Shown here in pieces: positions 1 through 7,495 of a stretch of 64,000 nt of DNA. This DNA comes from CAZIKB01 sp964539665. GTDB lineage: Bacteria; Zhuqueibacterota; Zhuqueibacteria; Oceanimicrobiales; Oceanimicrobiaceae. Position 1 is the stretch's first letter. Every line of letters begins with the position of its first letter. The position numbers and the translations under genes are program-made. Location: positions 1 to 64,000 of the forward strand of contig CAZIKB010000021.1 of the NCBI GenBank assembly GCA_964539665.1, in the 5' to 3' direction. A model generated the notes under the pieces. That model was not told the origin of the DNA and searched no databases. It was given only the letters and a program-made list of their open reading frames with translations.

Positions 1-81
1 AATATGTCCAATATGCCGCAGAATGTTAAGTCTTTTATCACCGGATTAATAATACATTATTGACGTATACAGGTTATAATT

Positions 82-552
82 ATGAATGCAATTCACACAG
101 CCATATATAAATCAGAAATAGGTTTTCTTAAAATTACGGGAGCAGAAGACGGCCTGTACTCTCTGGAATTTATGGATGAAAAATCGATTCCGCAGACAGA
201 AGTGCATCCTTGTTTAAAGGAGTGTTATAATCAACTTGATGAATATTTTCAAGGCGAACGCAAAGTATTTAATCTGGAACTAAAACCAGAGGGCACAGAA
301 TTTCAAATGAGAGTCTGGCAGCAGCTTTTTAAAATTCCTTATGGTCATACTGCTTCATATATGGAAATTGCCAGCAGCATCGGCAATAAAAAAGCCATCC
401 GGGCAGTGGGTACTGCGAATGGCAGAAATAAAATTCCTATCATTATTCCCTGTCACCGCGTTATTGGCAGCGACGGTTCACTCACGGGTTTCGGCGGCGG
501 GATTTGGCGAAAAGAGTTTCTTTTAAAACACGAAAAAATATATCTTATTTGA
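82..552 (+). CDS. ogt: Methylated-DNA--protein-cysteine methyltransferase (O6-alkylguanine repair)
   Basis: The 156-residue protein has the family layout. A short N-terminal domain is followed by a DNA-binding/active-site domain from about residue 72. The acceptor motif PCHRV lies at 123-127 with the acceptor Cys124, and the helix-turn-helix carries Arg107 in the RAVGTAN segment. The C-terminal FGGGIWRKEFLL segment is also typical. The family moves O6-methyl or alkyl groups from guanine onto the cysteine in a suicide reaction. The length fits the small Ogt/MGMT class, with no Ada regulatory domain. The ATG start follows a leader of about 80 bases. The stop lies a few bases before the acyltransferase gene, so the two may be co-transcribed. 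Confidence 0.95.
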   Translation: MNAIHTAIYKSEIGFLKITGAEDGLYSLEFMDEKSIPQTEVHPCLKECYNQLDEYFQGERKVFNLELKPEGTEFQMRVWQQLFKIPYGHTASYMEIASSIGNKKAIRAVGTANGRNKIPIIIPCHRVIGSDGSLTGFGGGIWRKEFLLKHEKIYLI

Positions 553-565
553 TTAAATATTGTAC

Positions 566-1162
566 ATGAAAAACGACGTGAACACTACCATTATCGGCGA
601 TGCAATTCCCAGATGGGGGAATAAATTTTCTCGAGCTTTAGGAAAAGGTTTTCTGACTTTAGCTGGCTGGAGTATAAGAGGAGATCTGCCAAATTTACCC
701 AAATATATAATTATAGTAGCGCCACACACTTCAAACTGGGATTTCTTCATCGGTATAGCCACAGCAATTGGGCTCGGCATTAAAGCCCATTGGCTGGGAA
801 AACACACAATCTTTCGGTGGCCATTAAAGAGCACCATGACCTGGCTGGGCGGTATTCCCATAGATCGGACGGCCAGTCACGGCGTCGTTAAAGAGACAGT
901 CGCTATCTTTAACAAACGCAAAACTTTCATACTTGGAGTAGCGCCGGAAGGAACTCGAAAAAAAGTCAGGAAATGGAAATCCGGTTTTTATGTCATCGCA
1001 CTTGAAGCCAAAGTACCCATACAGACAGCATTTATGGACTATGCACAAAAAGTCGTTGGATTTGGTCCTACTATTTATCCCAGCGGGGATAGGAACGCAG
1101 ATATGACGAAAATAAAGGCTTTCTATGCCACGGTTGAGGGTAAACGTCCACAGCTAAGTTGA
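566..1162 (+). CDS. Lysophospholipid acyltransferase (PlsC-like)
   Basis: This is a cytosolic or membrane-peripheral acyltransferase of about 198 residues. It carries the two diagnostic motifs of the PlsC/LPLAT superfamily: HTSNWD (H-x4-D, His54 to Asp59) and PEGTRKK (about 127-133). Family members transfer acyl chains from acyl-ACP or acyl-CoA to a lysophospholipid or similar acceptor. At about 200 residues it is shorter than canonical PlsC, in the range of small orphan LPLATs, and the exact acceptor cannot be read from sequence. A TTG at 560 is an alternative start two codons upstream; neither has a clear ribosome-binding site. The gene follows ogt by 13 bases. Confidence 0.85.
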   Translation: MKNDVNTTIIGDAIPRWGNKFSRALGKGFLTLAGWSIRGDLPNLPKYIIIVAPHTSNWDFFIGIATAIGLGIKAHWLGKHTIFRWPLKSTMTWLGGIPIDRTASHGVVKETVAIFNKRKTFILGVAPEGTRKKVRKWKSGFYVIALEAKVPIQTAFMDYAQKVVGFGPTIYPSGDRNADMTKIKAFYATVEGKRPQLS

Positions 1163-1257
1163 AATGGTACAATATTTTAGCGTTCATAACCGATATCAGC
1201 ATTTACAGGAATCGAGATGAATACTACTATCAATGCGATTGAAAGTGGAGGTAAATT

Positions 1258-1653
1258 CTGATTAAGAAAAAACCCGAAGGATTTAACAACGCTCAAAAAA
1301 CTGCTGAGGACTTTGTTAAAGACAAAGAAATAACCGGACACCTTTTAGAAGAAGCTATCAACAAAGCAGAAAGAAATAAAAGGGTATTAGAAAATGTTTG
1401 GCAGGATCTGCAGGCCCTGATTCGTCTTATAAAAACCTGGATCCATGGTGAATATAATGAAGTTCCCTGGCAAACTATCGTATTCGCCATCGCAGGGATT
1501 GTATATTTTGTTAATCCATTTGACGTCGTGCCGGATTTCATACCTGGTTCAGGATATTTAGATGATGCCACAGTTGTAGGCTTTATAATTAAATCCTTGA
1601 AAAACGATCTAGAGCAGTTCTTAAAGTGGGAAAATGCAAAGCATCAAAAGTAA
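1258..1653 (+). CDS. DUF1232 (YkvA-type) small protein with non-canonical or disrupted start
   Basis: An open frame of 131 codons encodes a clear DUF1232 protein. A hydrophobic stretch (about residues 73-85) leads into NPFDVVPDFIPGSGYLDD (86-103), the hallmark of the family. No in-frame ATG, GTG or TTG precedes this core. The frame is closed by TAA at 1252-1254, leaving only ATT 1255, CTG 1258 or ATT 1261 as starts. A GGAGG at 1247-1251 sits about 6 bases before the CTG, so CTG is the best guess. Alternatively, an ATG at 1217, with AGGA about 6 bases upstream, opens a 14-codon frame ending at TGA 1259-1261. A one-base indel there would fuse it to this frame. The molecular role of DUF1232 proteins is not established; they are small membrane-associated proteins. 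Confidence 0.75.
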   Translation: MIKKKPEGFNNAQKTAEDFVKDKEITGHLLEEAINKAERNKRVLENVWQDLQALIRLIKTWIHGEYNEVPWQTIVFAIAGIVYFVNPFDVVPDFIPGSGYLDDATVVGFIIKSLKNDLEQFLKWENAKHQK

Positions 1654-1721
1654 ATCGATAAATACCGGGGTGATTTAGGAGAGGAGCAATGGAGTATCGA
1701 TATGATGTTTGAAAACTTGAT

Positions 1722-2114
1722 ATGAATGATTTCCTGAATCTGATGAAAATAAAAAAATTTCTAAGTTCTGTTGGTCTTGAAATATTGGTTGGTCAGGATG
1801 ATTTCAGCAATGACAAGTTAACTTTTGCAACCGGTCACGCCAATGATATCTGGCTGCATGTTAGTGGTTCTCCCGGAAGTCATGTTATATTGCGATGCGG
1901 CGAAACCAATATACAGCCAGATAAAACAAGTATTCGCGAGGCTGCCGCATTGGCTGCATGGTTTTCAAAAATGAGGAAAGGAGGCAAAGTGACTGTTTCC
2001 TATTGTCCGTTAAAGCAGGTTCGTAAACCGCGAAAGGCTGAGGCAGGTACTGTAAATATAAGGCAGGCACAAACAGTCAAAGTGCATCCAGCGCTGCTTG
2101 AAGAACTGTGTTAG
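1722..2114 (+). CDS. Stand-alone NFACT-R (DUF814) RNA-binding domain protein
   Basis: The 130-residue protein consists almost only of the NFACT-R domain, which forms the C-terminal part of RqcH/FbpA/Tae2-type proteins. The match includes LSSVGLEILVGQDD, NDKLTF, NDIWLHVSGSPGSHVILR, a REAAALAAWFSK helix and the VRKPRKAEAGTV segment. The domain is thought to bind RNA; the N-terminal NFACT domains are absent. The start is uncertain. The only strong Shine-Dalgarno (AGGAGAGGAG, about 1678-1687) precedes an in-frame ATG at 1689, but that frame is closed by TGA at 1710-1712. Real starts are therefore ATG 1722 or ATG 1743, the latter just before the conserved domain. Confidence 0.85.
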   Translation: MNDFLNLMKIKKFLSSVGLEILVGQDDFSNDKLTFATGHANDIWLHVSGSPGSHVILRCGETNIQPDKTSIREAAALAAWFSKMRKGGKVTVSYCPLKQVRKPRKAEAGTVNIRQAQTVKVHPALLEELC

Positions 2115-2159
2115 TATATCATTTATAAAACTAAAAAAATATTAACAAAGGAGAAAAGG

Positions 2160-2864
2160 ATGAAACATATTTCATTAATAATTTTACTGTTGGCCCTGGC
2201 ATTGTTTTTACTTTCATGTTCTCCCAGGGAAGACATAAAAAATGAGCTAAATACTTCTTCTGAGAAAACAAGCTATGCAATGGGCTTGAACATGGGTGGC
2301 TATTTAAAAAATTTAGAAACTGATATTGACCTTGAATTATTATTCCAGGCGATACGGGATACGCTACAGGGCAGGAAAGTACTGTTAACGCCACAACAGG
2401 CGGCTGAGGTTATGAAGGAATTTCAAAAAAAATCACAGGAAGAACAAATTAAAAAACGTCAAACACAAACCGAGAGTAACATAAAAGAAGGAAAAGATTT
2501 CCTTGAAGAAAATAAGAAGAAAGCGGGAATTGTAACAACTGCGAGCGGTTTACAATACGAGGTTTTACAAGAGGGTGACGGTTCAACACCTGAAGCTTCT
2601 GATCAAGTTAGTGTCAATTATCGCGGCACACTGATTGATGGCACTGAATTCGACAGTTCCTATAAACGAGGTACGCCTGCTGAATTCAGGGTAAATGGAG
2701 TAATTAAGGGTTGGACAGAAGCGCTTCAGTTAATGAGGGCAGGCAGTAAATACCGTCTGTTTATTCCCTCTGAACTCGCTTATGGCGCACGTGGAGCAGG
2801 ACAGAAGATTGGCCCGAACGCAACGCTTATTTTTGAGGTGGAGCTGTTAACAATTGTAAAATAG
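2160..2864 (+). CDS. FKBP-type peptidyl-prolyl isomerase lipoprotein (FkpA/Mip-like)
   Basis: The protein catalyses cis-trans isomerisation of peptidyl-proline bonds and probably works as a periplasmic folding catalyst or chaperone. A lipoprotein signal ends in LLSC (Cys20). An FKBP_N-type dimerisation helix region follows (about 25-125, including the charged KKSQEEQIKKRQ stretch), then a complete FKBP domain (about 138-232) with VSVNYRGTLIDGTEFDSSY, VIKGWTEAL and IPSELAYGARG. The length of 234 residues fits FkpA and Mip. A strong ribosome-binding site (AAAGGAGAAAAGG) directly precedes the ATG. Confidence 0.93.
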   Translation: MKHISLIILLLALALFLLSCSPREDIKNELNTSSEKTSYAMGLNMGGYLKNLETDIDLELLFQAIRDTLQGRKVLLTPQQAAEVMKEFQKKSQEEQIKKRQTQTESNIKEGKDFLEENKKKAGIVTTASGLQYEVLQEGDGSTPEASDQVSVNYRGTLIDGTEFDSSYKRGTPAEFRVNGVIKGWTEALQLMRAGSKYRLFIPSELAYGARGAGQKIGPNATLIFEVELLTIVK

Positions 2865-3142
2865 CCAGGCGGCTATGGATGTAAATTAATCATAACTGAA
2901 CAATTAAACATTTCATTTTGTCCGGCAGCTCTGGAAATTTGTAGAACAACTGCAATTTCTAATCTAATATTCCCTAAAATAAGCGTTTAGAGATTTTTAC
3001 TTGATTTTTTATTTTTAAATTATTAATATATTGTGTTTAATTGTTATGAGCAGTCGTCCAAATTTGGTCGGATTTCTTATCTTGACTGGAGAGGAACATT
3101 CTGCTTCGCTGGGTTTATAATTTTTTAGGAGTCATTAGCATT

Positions 3143-3355
3143 ATGGAAGAGCGTGAAACTGGCGTAGTAAAATGGTTTAACTCATCAAAAGGGTTTGGTT
3201 TTATTGATAAAGATAGCGGGGATGATATTATTGTTCACTATTCTTCGATTCGAGGAGAAGGATATCGATCTTTAGAAGAAGGACAAAAAGTCGAATTTTC
3301 AATTACCGAAAGCGATAAAGGCCCGCAGGCAAACGATGTGGTACACTTAAATTAA
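3143..3355 (+). CDS. Cold-shock domain protein (Csp family)
   Basis: At 70 residues this is a complete single cold-shock domain. The nucleic-acid-binding motifs are KGFGFID (RNP1) and DIIVHYSSI, an RNP2 variant of the usual VFVHFSAI. WFNSSKGFGF and the QKVEFSI strand are also typical. Csp proteins bind single-stranded RNA or DNA and act as RNA chaperones. A gap of about 280 bases precedes the gene, compatible with the long 5' leader usual for csp genes, but no defined cold-box was recognised. AGGAG (about 3128-3132) serves as ribosome-binding site. A perfect hairpin follows the stop. Confidence 0.95.
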   Translation: MEERETGVVKWFNSSKGFGFIDKDSGDDIIVHYSSIRGEGYRSLEEGQKVEFSITESDKGPQANDVVHLN

Positions 3356-3373
3356 ACCTGGACATGAAATTAA

Positions 3374-3408
3374 AAAGTGCGATGAATTTCTTACTTTCAT
3401 CGCACTTT
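3374..3408. terminator. Hairpin terminator after the cold-shock gene, possibly bidirectional
   Basis: A perfect 13-base inverted repeat (AAAGTGCGATGAA and its complement) with a 9-base loop starts about 20 bases after the csp stop codon. The A-rich left flank and T-ending right arm allow termination in both directions, although the run of T after the stem is weak. Confidence 0.7.
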
Positions 3409-3583
3409 ACCCCAATTCATTTATTTTAAAAGATTCCCCAGCCTTTCTCAGCTTCTGCATTTGGTTAAGCCACTAAGTTTAAAGCCGGAGGCTTCGTAGT
3501 AATATCACTATTTCCTCTGGTAAATATATTTAATTATTATAAATTTAAAACTTCGTATAAAGGTGTCGGGGAAAAGAAAAATT

Positions 3584-4633
3584 TTAATTGTCATAGTATT
3601 TTGAATTTATAAAAATCCCGGCTTTATCAAGTTTGGATTTTGCGGTATTAATAAATTTTTGTATCGTTTTTGACTTCACAAAATAGGCTGTGCCATATTC
3701 CACTAAAAACTCTCTTCTTACGGTCATATTATTATTTTCATCCGGAGAAAATCGAAAGCCTATAGGCCAGGATTCGTCCGGTGCAATGTAATCAAGAGTA
3801 CTTCGCGGAACGCTCTTTATCATCCCAACGAATAATAACTCCGGATTGTCCTGTGAAACAGCAAATACCGGCCCGCCGGAATACCCGAATCTCACTACTG
3901 CATCAACAGCCAAAGTGTTGCTATATGGCGCTTCACTCACCCAGCCACCAGTCAACTGTTTTATTCCTTTTGGAAATCCGAAAAGAAACACCCAATCCCC
4001 CCAACTTAGGTTGAGATCATAATCCACGTTATTTTTATATTCTCTGCCCAAAATATCAGAGGTCTCAACTTTAATTATGGCCAAATCGTTTTTCGCATCT
4101 TTAGCAATTAATTCTGCTTTTGAAAGCCAGTTGTTATTGCCACGAACGGCAATTTCAACTTTTTGAACAACGTACCGTGCAAATAGAATATCAGTGTCTA
4201 AACCTTCTTCATCGGGATAATAGACATTGGTTATTTCCTGCGGTGCTACCAGGTGATTATTTGTTAATATTGTATAGGCTGCTCTTTCGTGGTTCAAGTC
4301 TAAGATTAAGCCACTTCCCAAAAGCGTTTTATTGTCCTCTTCCACATCAATTCCTAAATTACCATAATTAGATGCTAATTTGTACTTTAAGGGACCTTCA
4401 GGATCAGGCACAAATTCTCCATTTATTTTAATATAATTATAGGTATAAATTTTATATGTAACTTTAGTATTTATTCCTACAACAGCATGAGCGAGTTCCC
4501 GAAGTTCATCTTTTATTTTATCCGATAAAAGTGTAATACCGGGTTGTATTGTGGCCACAGATTTACTTCCTGAACAACCAATAATTGTAACCCACATAAA
4601 TATTAAAAAACAACTTTTCATGTAATATTTCAT
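3584..4633 (-). CDS. Trypsin-like serine protease lipoprotein
   Basis: The protein begins with a lipoprotein signal ending at IIGC (Cys20), so it should be anchored on the periplasmic side of a membrane. The chymotrypsin-fold catalytic triad is readable: His127 in TNNHLVA, Asp183 in KNDLAIIKVE and Ser252 in GYSGGPVF. This matches the Trypsin_2/HtrA-type protease domain. No PDZ domain is visible after the protease part, so it is not a standard DegP/DegS. The N-terminal 100 residues carry no recognised domain. A second Met four residues in (MKSCF) is an alternative start. The gene lies 10 bases downstream of trpS on the same strand and may be co-transcribed with it. Confidence 0.85.
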   Translation of the reverse strand: MKYYMKSCFLIFMWVTIIGCSGSKSVATIQPGITLLSDKIKDELRELAHAVVGINTKVTYKIYTYNYIKINGEFVPDPEGPLKYKLASNYGNLGIDVEEDNKTLLGSGLILDLNHERAAYTILTNNHLVAPQEITNVYYPDEEGLDTDILFARYVVQKVEIAVRGNNNWLSKAELIAKDAKNDLAIIKVETSDILGREYKNNVDYDLNLSWGDWVFLFGFPKGIKQLTGGWVSEAPYSNTLAVDAVVRFGYSGGPVFAVSQDNPELLFVGMIKSVPRSTLDYIAPDESWPIGFRFSPDENNNMTVRREFLVEYGTAYFVKSKTIQKFINTAKSKLDKAGIFINSKYYDN

Positions 4634-4643
4634 GAGATTTGTG

Positions 4644-5672
4644 CTATTTATAATAAGTCATTCCCATTGCTTCCCGCATTAGACGCACGGTTTCACGCCC
4701 TTCTTTTGTGACGACTTCTGTGCCGTGATGAACGATGTCCTCAATAAAATCAGGTTTAGCCAAATATTTTTGTCGTAATTCTCTGCATGGCGCCAGAAAA
4801 TTATTGATCGCGGTTATCAGCCTTTTTTTTACTTCTACGTCCCCAACCTGACCTTTGCGATAACGAACTTTTAATTCCTCGACTTCATCCTTATTGGAAT
4901 TAAAAGCATCGTGGTACATAAAAACCGGATTACCTTCAACGTGGCCTGGATCGGTCGCTCGAATCCGGGTAGGATCGGTATACATACTCATGACCTTTTT
5001 TGAAACCGTATCCGCATCGTCAGAAAGGAATATCGCGTTATCCAGGCTTTTACTCATTTTAGCCTGACCATCCGTACCCACGAGAGTCGCAACATCTCCA
5101 ATCAGTCCATCGGGTTCCGGGAAGACAGGGCCATAGAGCAGATTGAAACGCCGGGCGATCTCCCGACATACCTCAATATGAGATTCCTGGTCCTTACCAA
5201 CTGGAACAAGATCAGCTCTGACAATTAAAATGTCTGCAGCCTGCAAAACAGGATAAATTAAAAGACCTGCGGATGGATTTTCAATATGCAGGTCCGCCAT
5301 TACGTCTTTTAAATTTGGCACTCTTTGTAAACGCGGCACCGTAACGAGCATTGAGAAAATTAAAAATATCTCCGCCACTTCCGGAACCAGTGACTGGATA
5401 TAAATAGTCGTCTTTTCAGGATCAATGCCAACACTCAAATAATCGAGAATTAATTCTCTTGTGTTATTGGCAACTTCCTGGATATGTTTTTTTTCATTTC
5501 GAGTAGTGAGCATGTGATAATCAGCTACTATCAAAAATACATCATATTCATCCTGAAGCCGGACTCGGTTTGCTAAAGTACCAACATAATGCCCGAGGTG
5601 TAATTTGCCCGTAGGACGGTCTCCGGTTAATATCCGCTTCCTGTTCTTATGGGAATCCTCAATATTCGTCAT
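4644..5672 (-). CDS. trpS: Tryptophanyl-tRNA synthetase
   Basis: This class I aminoacyl-tRNA synthetase charges tRNA-Trp. The HIGH-type motif HLGH is at 25-28 after TGDRPTGKL, and the KMSKS motif is at 205-209 (TDGQAKMSKSLDNAI). The segment VPVGKDQESHIEV (157-169) is typical of bacterial TrpRS. The 342-residue length is normal. It is the first gene of a two-gene minus-strand unit with the trypsin-like lipoprotein; about 290 AT-rich bases without recognisable genes separate it from the ferredoxin gene. Confidence 0.96.
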   Translation of the reverse strand: MTNIEDSHKNRKRILTGDRPTGKLHLGHYVGTLANRVRLQDEYDVFLIVADYHMLTTRNEKKHIQEVANNTRELILDYLSVGIDPEKTTIYIQSLVPEVAEIFLIFSMLVTVPRLQRVPNLKDVMADLHIENPSAGLLIYPVLQAADILIVRADLVPVGKDQESHIEVCREIARRFNLLYGPVFPEPDGLIGDVATLVGTDGQAKMSKSLDNAIFLSDDADTVSKKVMSMYTDPTRIRATDPGHVEGNPVFMYHDAFNSNKDEVEELKVRYRKGQVGDVEVKKRLITAINNFLAPCRELRQKYLAKPDFIEDIVHHGTEVVTKEGRETVRLMREAMGMTYYK

Positions 5673-5961
5673 TCACTACTCCTGTAAAATATTGTGTCTA
5701 TTAATAGGTAGTTTTACTACTGGAACGATTCTTAATTCTCATCTCAATATTCAATGATATACTGTATATCTGAGCTGTTGTTTAGTCACATGTCATTCAT
5801 GTTCATTCGGTAAATAAATCGCTGACAACCAAATGACAGCTTTTAATCAGAGCTTTACCATTCATTTATGATTATTATGAAACTTACATTACTATGGAAT
5901 CACTCTACTACTTAACAACCGTTTTATTATTCAAATCAGGCTTGCGCCGTTGAACTGTCTG

Positions 5962-6336
5962 TTAATCCTGTGCTGGTTCGCGTTCCATTTGTTGCTCAAC
6001 CACGGCTCTCAATGTCCATTCCGGAGCAGCCTTGTAGGCTTCTTCGAATGAAAACATCTCAATGGTATCCCACGGACAATATTTTGCACAAAGTGTACAG
6101 CCAATACATTTCGGTAAATCAACTTCGACCAATTTATGTACAGATGGAATGGCCGGGTCAGGTCCAGGGACGAGCTCGATGCAATCTACCGGACAAAAAT
6201 CCATACAAACCATACATCCCGTACAGCCACACTGGTTTATAACGGCTAATTGTTTAGGTCTCCTTTTGGCGCGTAAATCCGCCGCCTTCCTATATTTTAA
6301 ATCAAGCATTGGTTTGAAATGTATTTCTGGTTTCAT
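5962..6336 (-). CDS. Small ferredoxin with two [4Fe-4S] clusters
   Basis: The 124-residue protein has an N-terminal basic segment followed by two cluster motifs. The first contains Cys36, 38, 41, 44, 48 and 52 (CGCTGCMVCMDFCP) and the second Cys77, 80, 83 and 87 (CIGCTLCAKYCP). A CxxCxxCxxxCP pair like this holds two low-potential [4Fe-4S] clusters. The additional Cys36, 38 and 52 exceed the eight needed ligands. The electron donor and acceptor are not evident from neighbours. It resembles ferredoxins that serve dehydrogenases such as geranylgeranyl reductases or NuoI-like electron-transfer chains, but no specific partner can be assigned. Confidence 0.9.
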   Translation of the reverse strand: MKPEIHFKPMLDLKYRKAADLRAKRRPKQLAVINQCGCTGCMVCMDFCPVDCIELVPGPDPAIPSVHKLVEVDLPKCIGCTLCAKYCPWDTIEMFSFEEAYKAAPEWTLRAVVEQQMEREPAQD

Positions 6337-6526
6337 TCAAGAAAGTCAACTTTTTCAATTTACAAAAATACAAATAAAAACACAAGATAGTTTTACCTGA
6401 AATGAGATTTTGGATAACAGAACAGGGTTGTAAAAGCAGAATTAAAACTGAAGAATGCAAAATTGTTCGTGCTTAAAATTTATTTTGCAATTGATTGTTC
6501 GTAATATTGATTCATTATTCAGGCAA

Positions 6527-7042
6527 CTACAACCTGGTTTTATTTAAATCGTGCCCGGAATAATACTGTAAATCAATTGCTTTTTTAGATTTGACAAAAT
6601 AAGATATTTGCCCTACATGGTAAGAAAAATGTTCCACGACGTGCAATACAATGCTGACACCTGTTTCCTGAAATCCCTGAACTGAATTCTTATCTAATAA
6701 AGTCTCTGGATTGATCTTCTGTAATGCAATTCTAACCTGATGCATTGTTTCATCCAAATTCTTCACAAGTACATTTTTGGAGATCGGACCAGCCTCTGCA
6801 AATTCTTTAGAACGCTCCCGATTATCGGGCGAGCCACCTAATGTTGCAATAATCCACTGACGCACATTTCCGCATAAGTGCAAGACCAGATTGCCCACAC
6901 TCACTGTTTGCGAATTCGGTCGAAACCAAATTTCTTCCTCCGTGAGTTGCGAAAGGCACTTTTTCAGGCGAGGCAATGATTCGTCAAAAAGCCTTCGCTC
7001 ACATTCGAGGATCAGCGCTTCACCAAAAGTTTTTGAATTCAT
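6527..7042 (-). CDS. DinB/DUF1572-fold putative metal-dependent enzyme
   Basis: The 171-residue four-helix-bundle protein matches the DinB_2/DUF1572 type. Likely metal ligands are His55 (LVLHLCGN) and the C-terminal His134, His138 and His142 (LHVVEHFSYHVGQI). DinB-superfamily proteins include mycothiol- or bacillithiol-dependent thiol transferases, but most members lack a known substrate and none can be assigned here. It lies 2 bases downstream of the CoA-binding gene and is probably its operon partner. Confidence 0.85.
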   Translation of the reverse strand: MNSKTFGEALILECERRLFDESLPRLKKCLSQLTEEEIWFRPNSQTVSVGNLVLHLCGNVRQWIIATLGGSPDNRERSKEFAEAGPISKNVLVKNLDETMHQVRIALQKINPETLLDKNSVQGFQETGVSIVLHVVEHFSYHVGQISYFVKSKKAIDLQYYSGHDLNKTRL

Positions 7043-7044
7043 AT

Positions 7045-7443
7045 TTACCTGACCTTCATTCTACTACGCACCATTATACAATCATTAGCAATATAATTGA
7101 AATCATTATTTTGTAAAAACGTTATCACTTCAGGACTTTCTGCTCCCGGTTGAATCCAAACATTCATTAAGTTTAATTTCAGGCATTGCTGGAGTATGTT
7201 GATGGTTAAATTTGGAGGGATGACAATGTTTACAATAGTAGGTTTTTCCTGAATATCTGCCACTGTTGCGTATGTCTGGTCGCCATCAACGGTTGCTCTC
7301 CCTGAATTAATGGGATATACCGTAAAGCCTTTTCTTTTCAGGTCCCGATATATTATATGCCCATATTTTGACGGATTATCTGTTGCACCAACCAGCGCGA
7401 TGGTAGTATTTGGATCTTCTAACAGGGCAATGAGATCTTTCAT
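7045..7443 (-). CDS. CoA-binding Rossmann-fold protein (YccU/COG1832 type)
   Basis: The 132-residue protein is a single CoA_binding domain. A nucleotide-binding loop (IALVGATDNPSKYGH) follows a short helix, and the conserved VYPINSG and VNIVIPP segments and the WIQPGAES motif complete the fold. Members resemble the CoA-binding part of succinyl-CoA synthetase but lack catalytic domains; their cellular role is unclear. The gene is separated by only 2 bases from the DinB-fold gene. Confidence 0.9.
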   Translation of the reverse strand: MKDLIALLEDPNTTIALVGATDNPSKYGHIIYRDLKRKGFTVYPINSGRATVDGDQTYATVADIQEKPTIVNIVIPPNLTINILQQCLKLNLMNVWIQPGAESPEVITFLQNNDFNYIANDCIMVRSRMKVR

Positions 7444-7495
7444 GGTTAATTTATACTCCGAAAATTGTGAGTTTCACAACAACAATTTCGAATTT

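Noticed and set aside
1293..1571. 92-codon minus-strand frame across the DUF1232 gene
   Set aside because: The plus strand carries the conserved DUF1232 motif; this frame is its mirror.
1689..1712. TGA at 1710 as a possible selenocysteine or read-through codon before the NFACT-R domain
   Set aside because: No SECIS-like structure was seen, and the conserved domain starts downstream of later ATGs.
6062..6400. 112-codon plus-strand frame across the ferredoxin gene
   Set aside because: It overlaps a protein with intact iron-sulfur motifs on the other strand and has no recognisable content.
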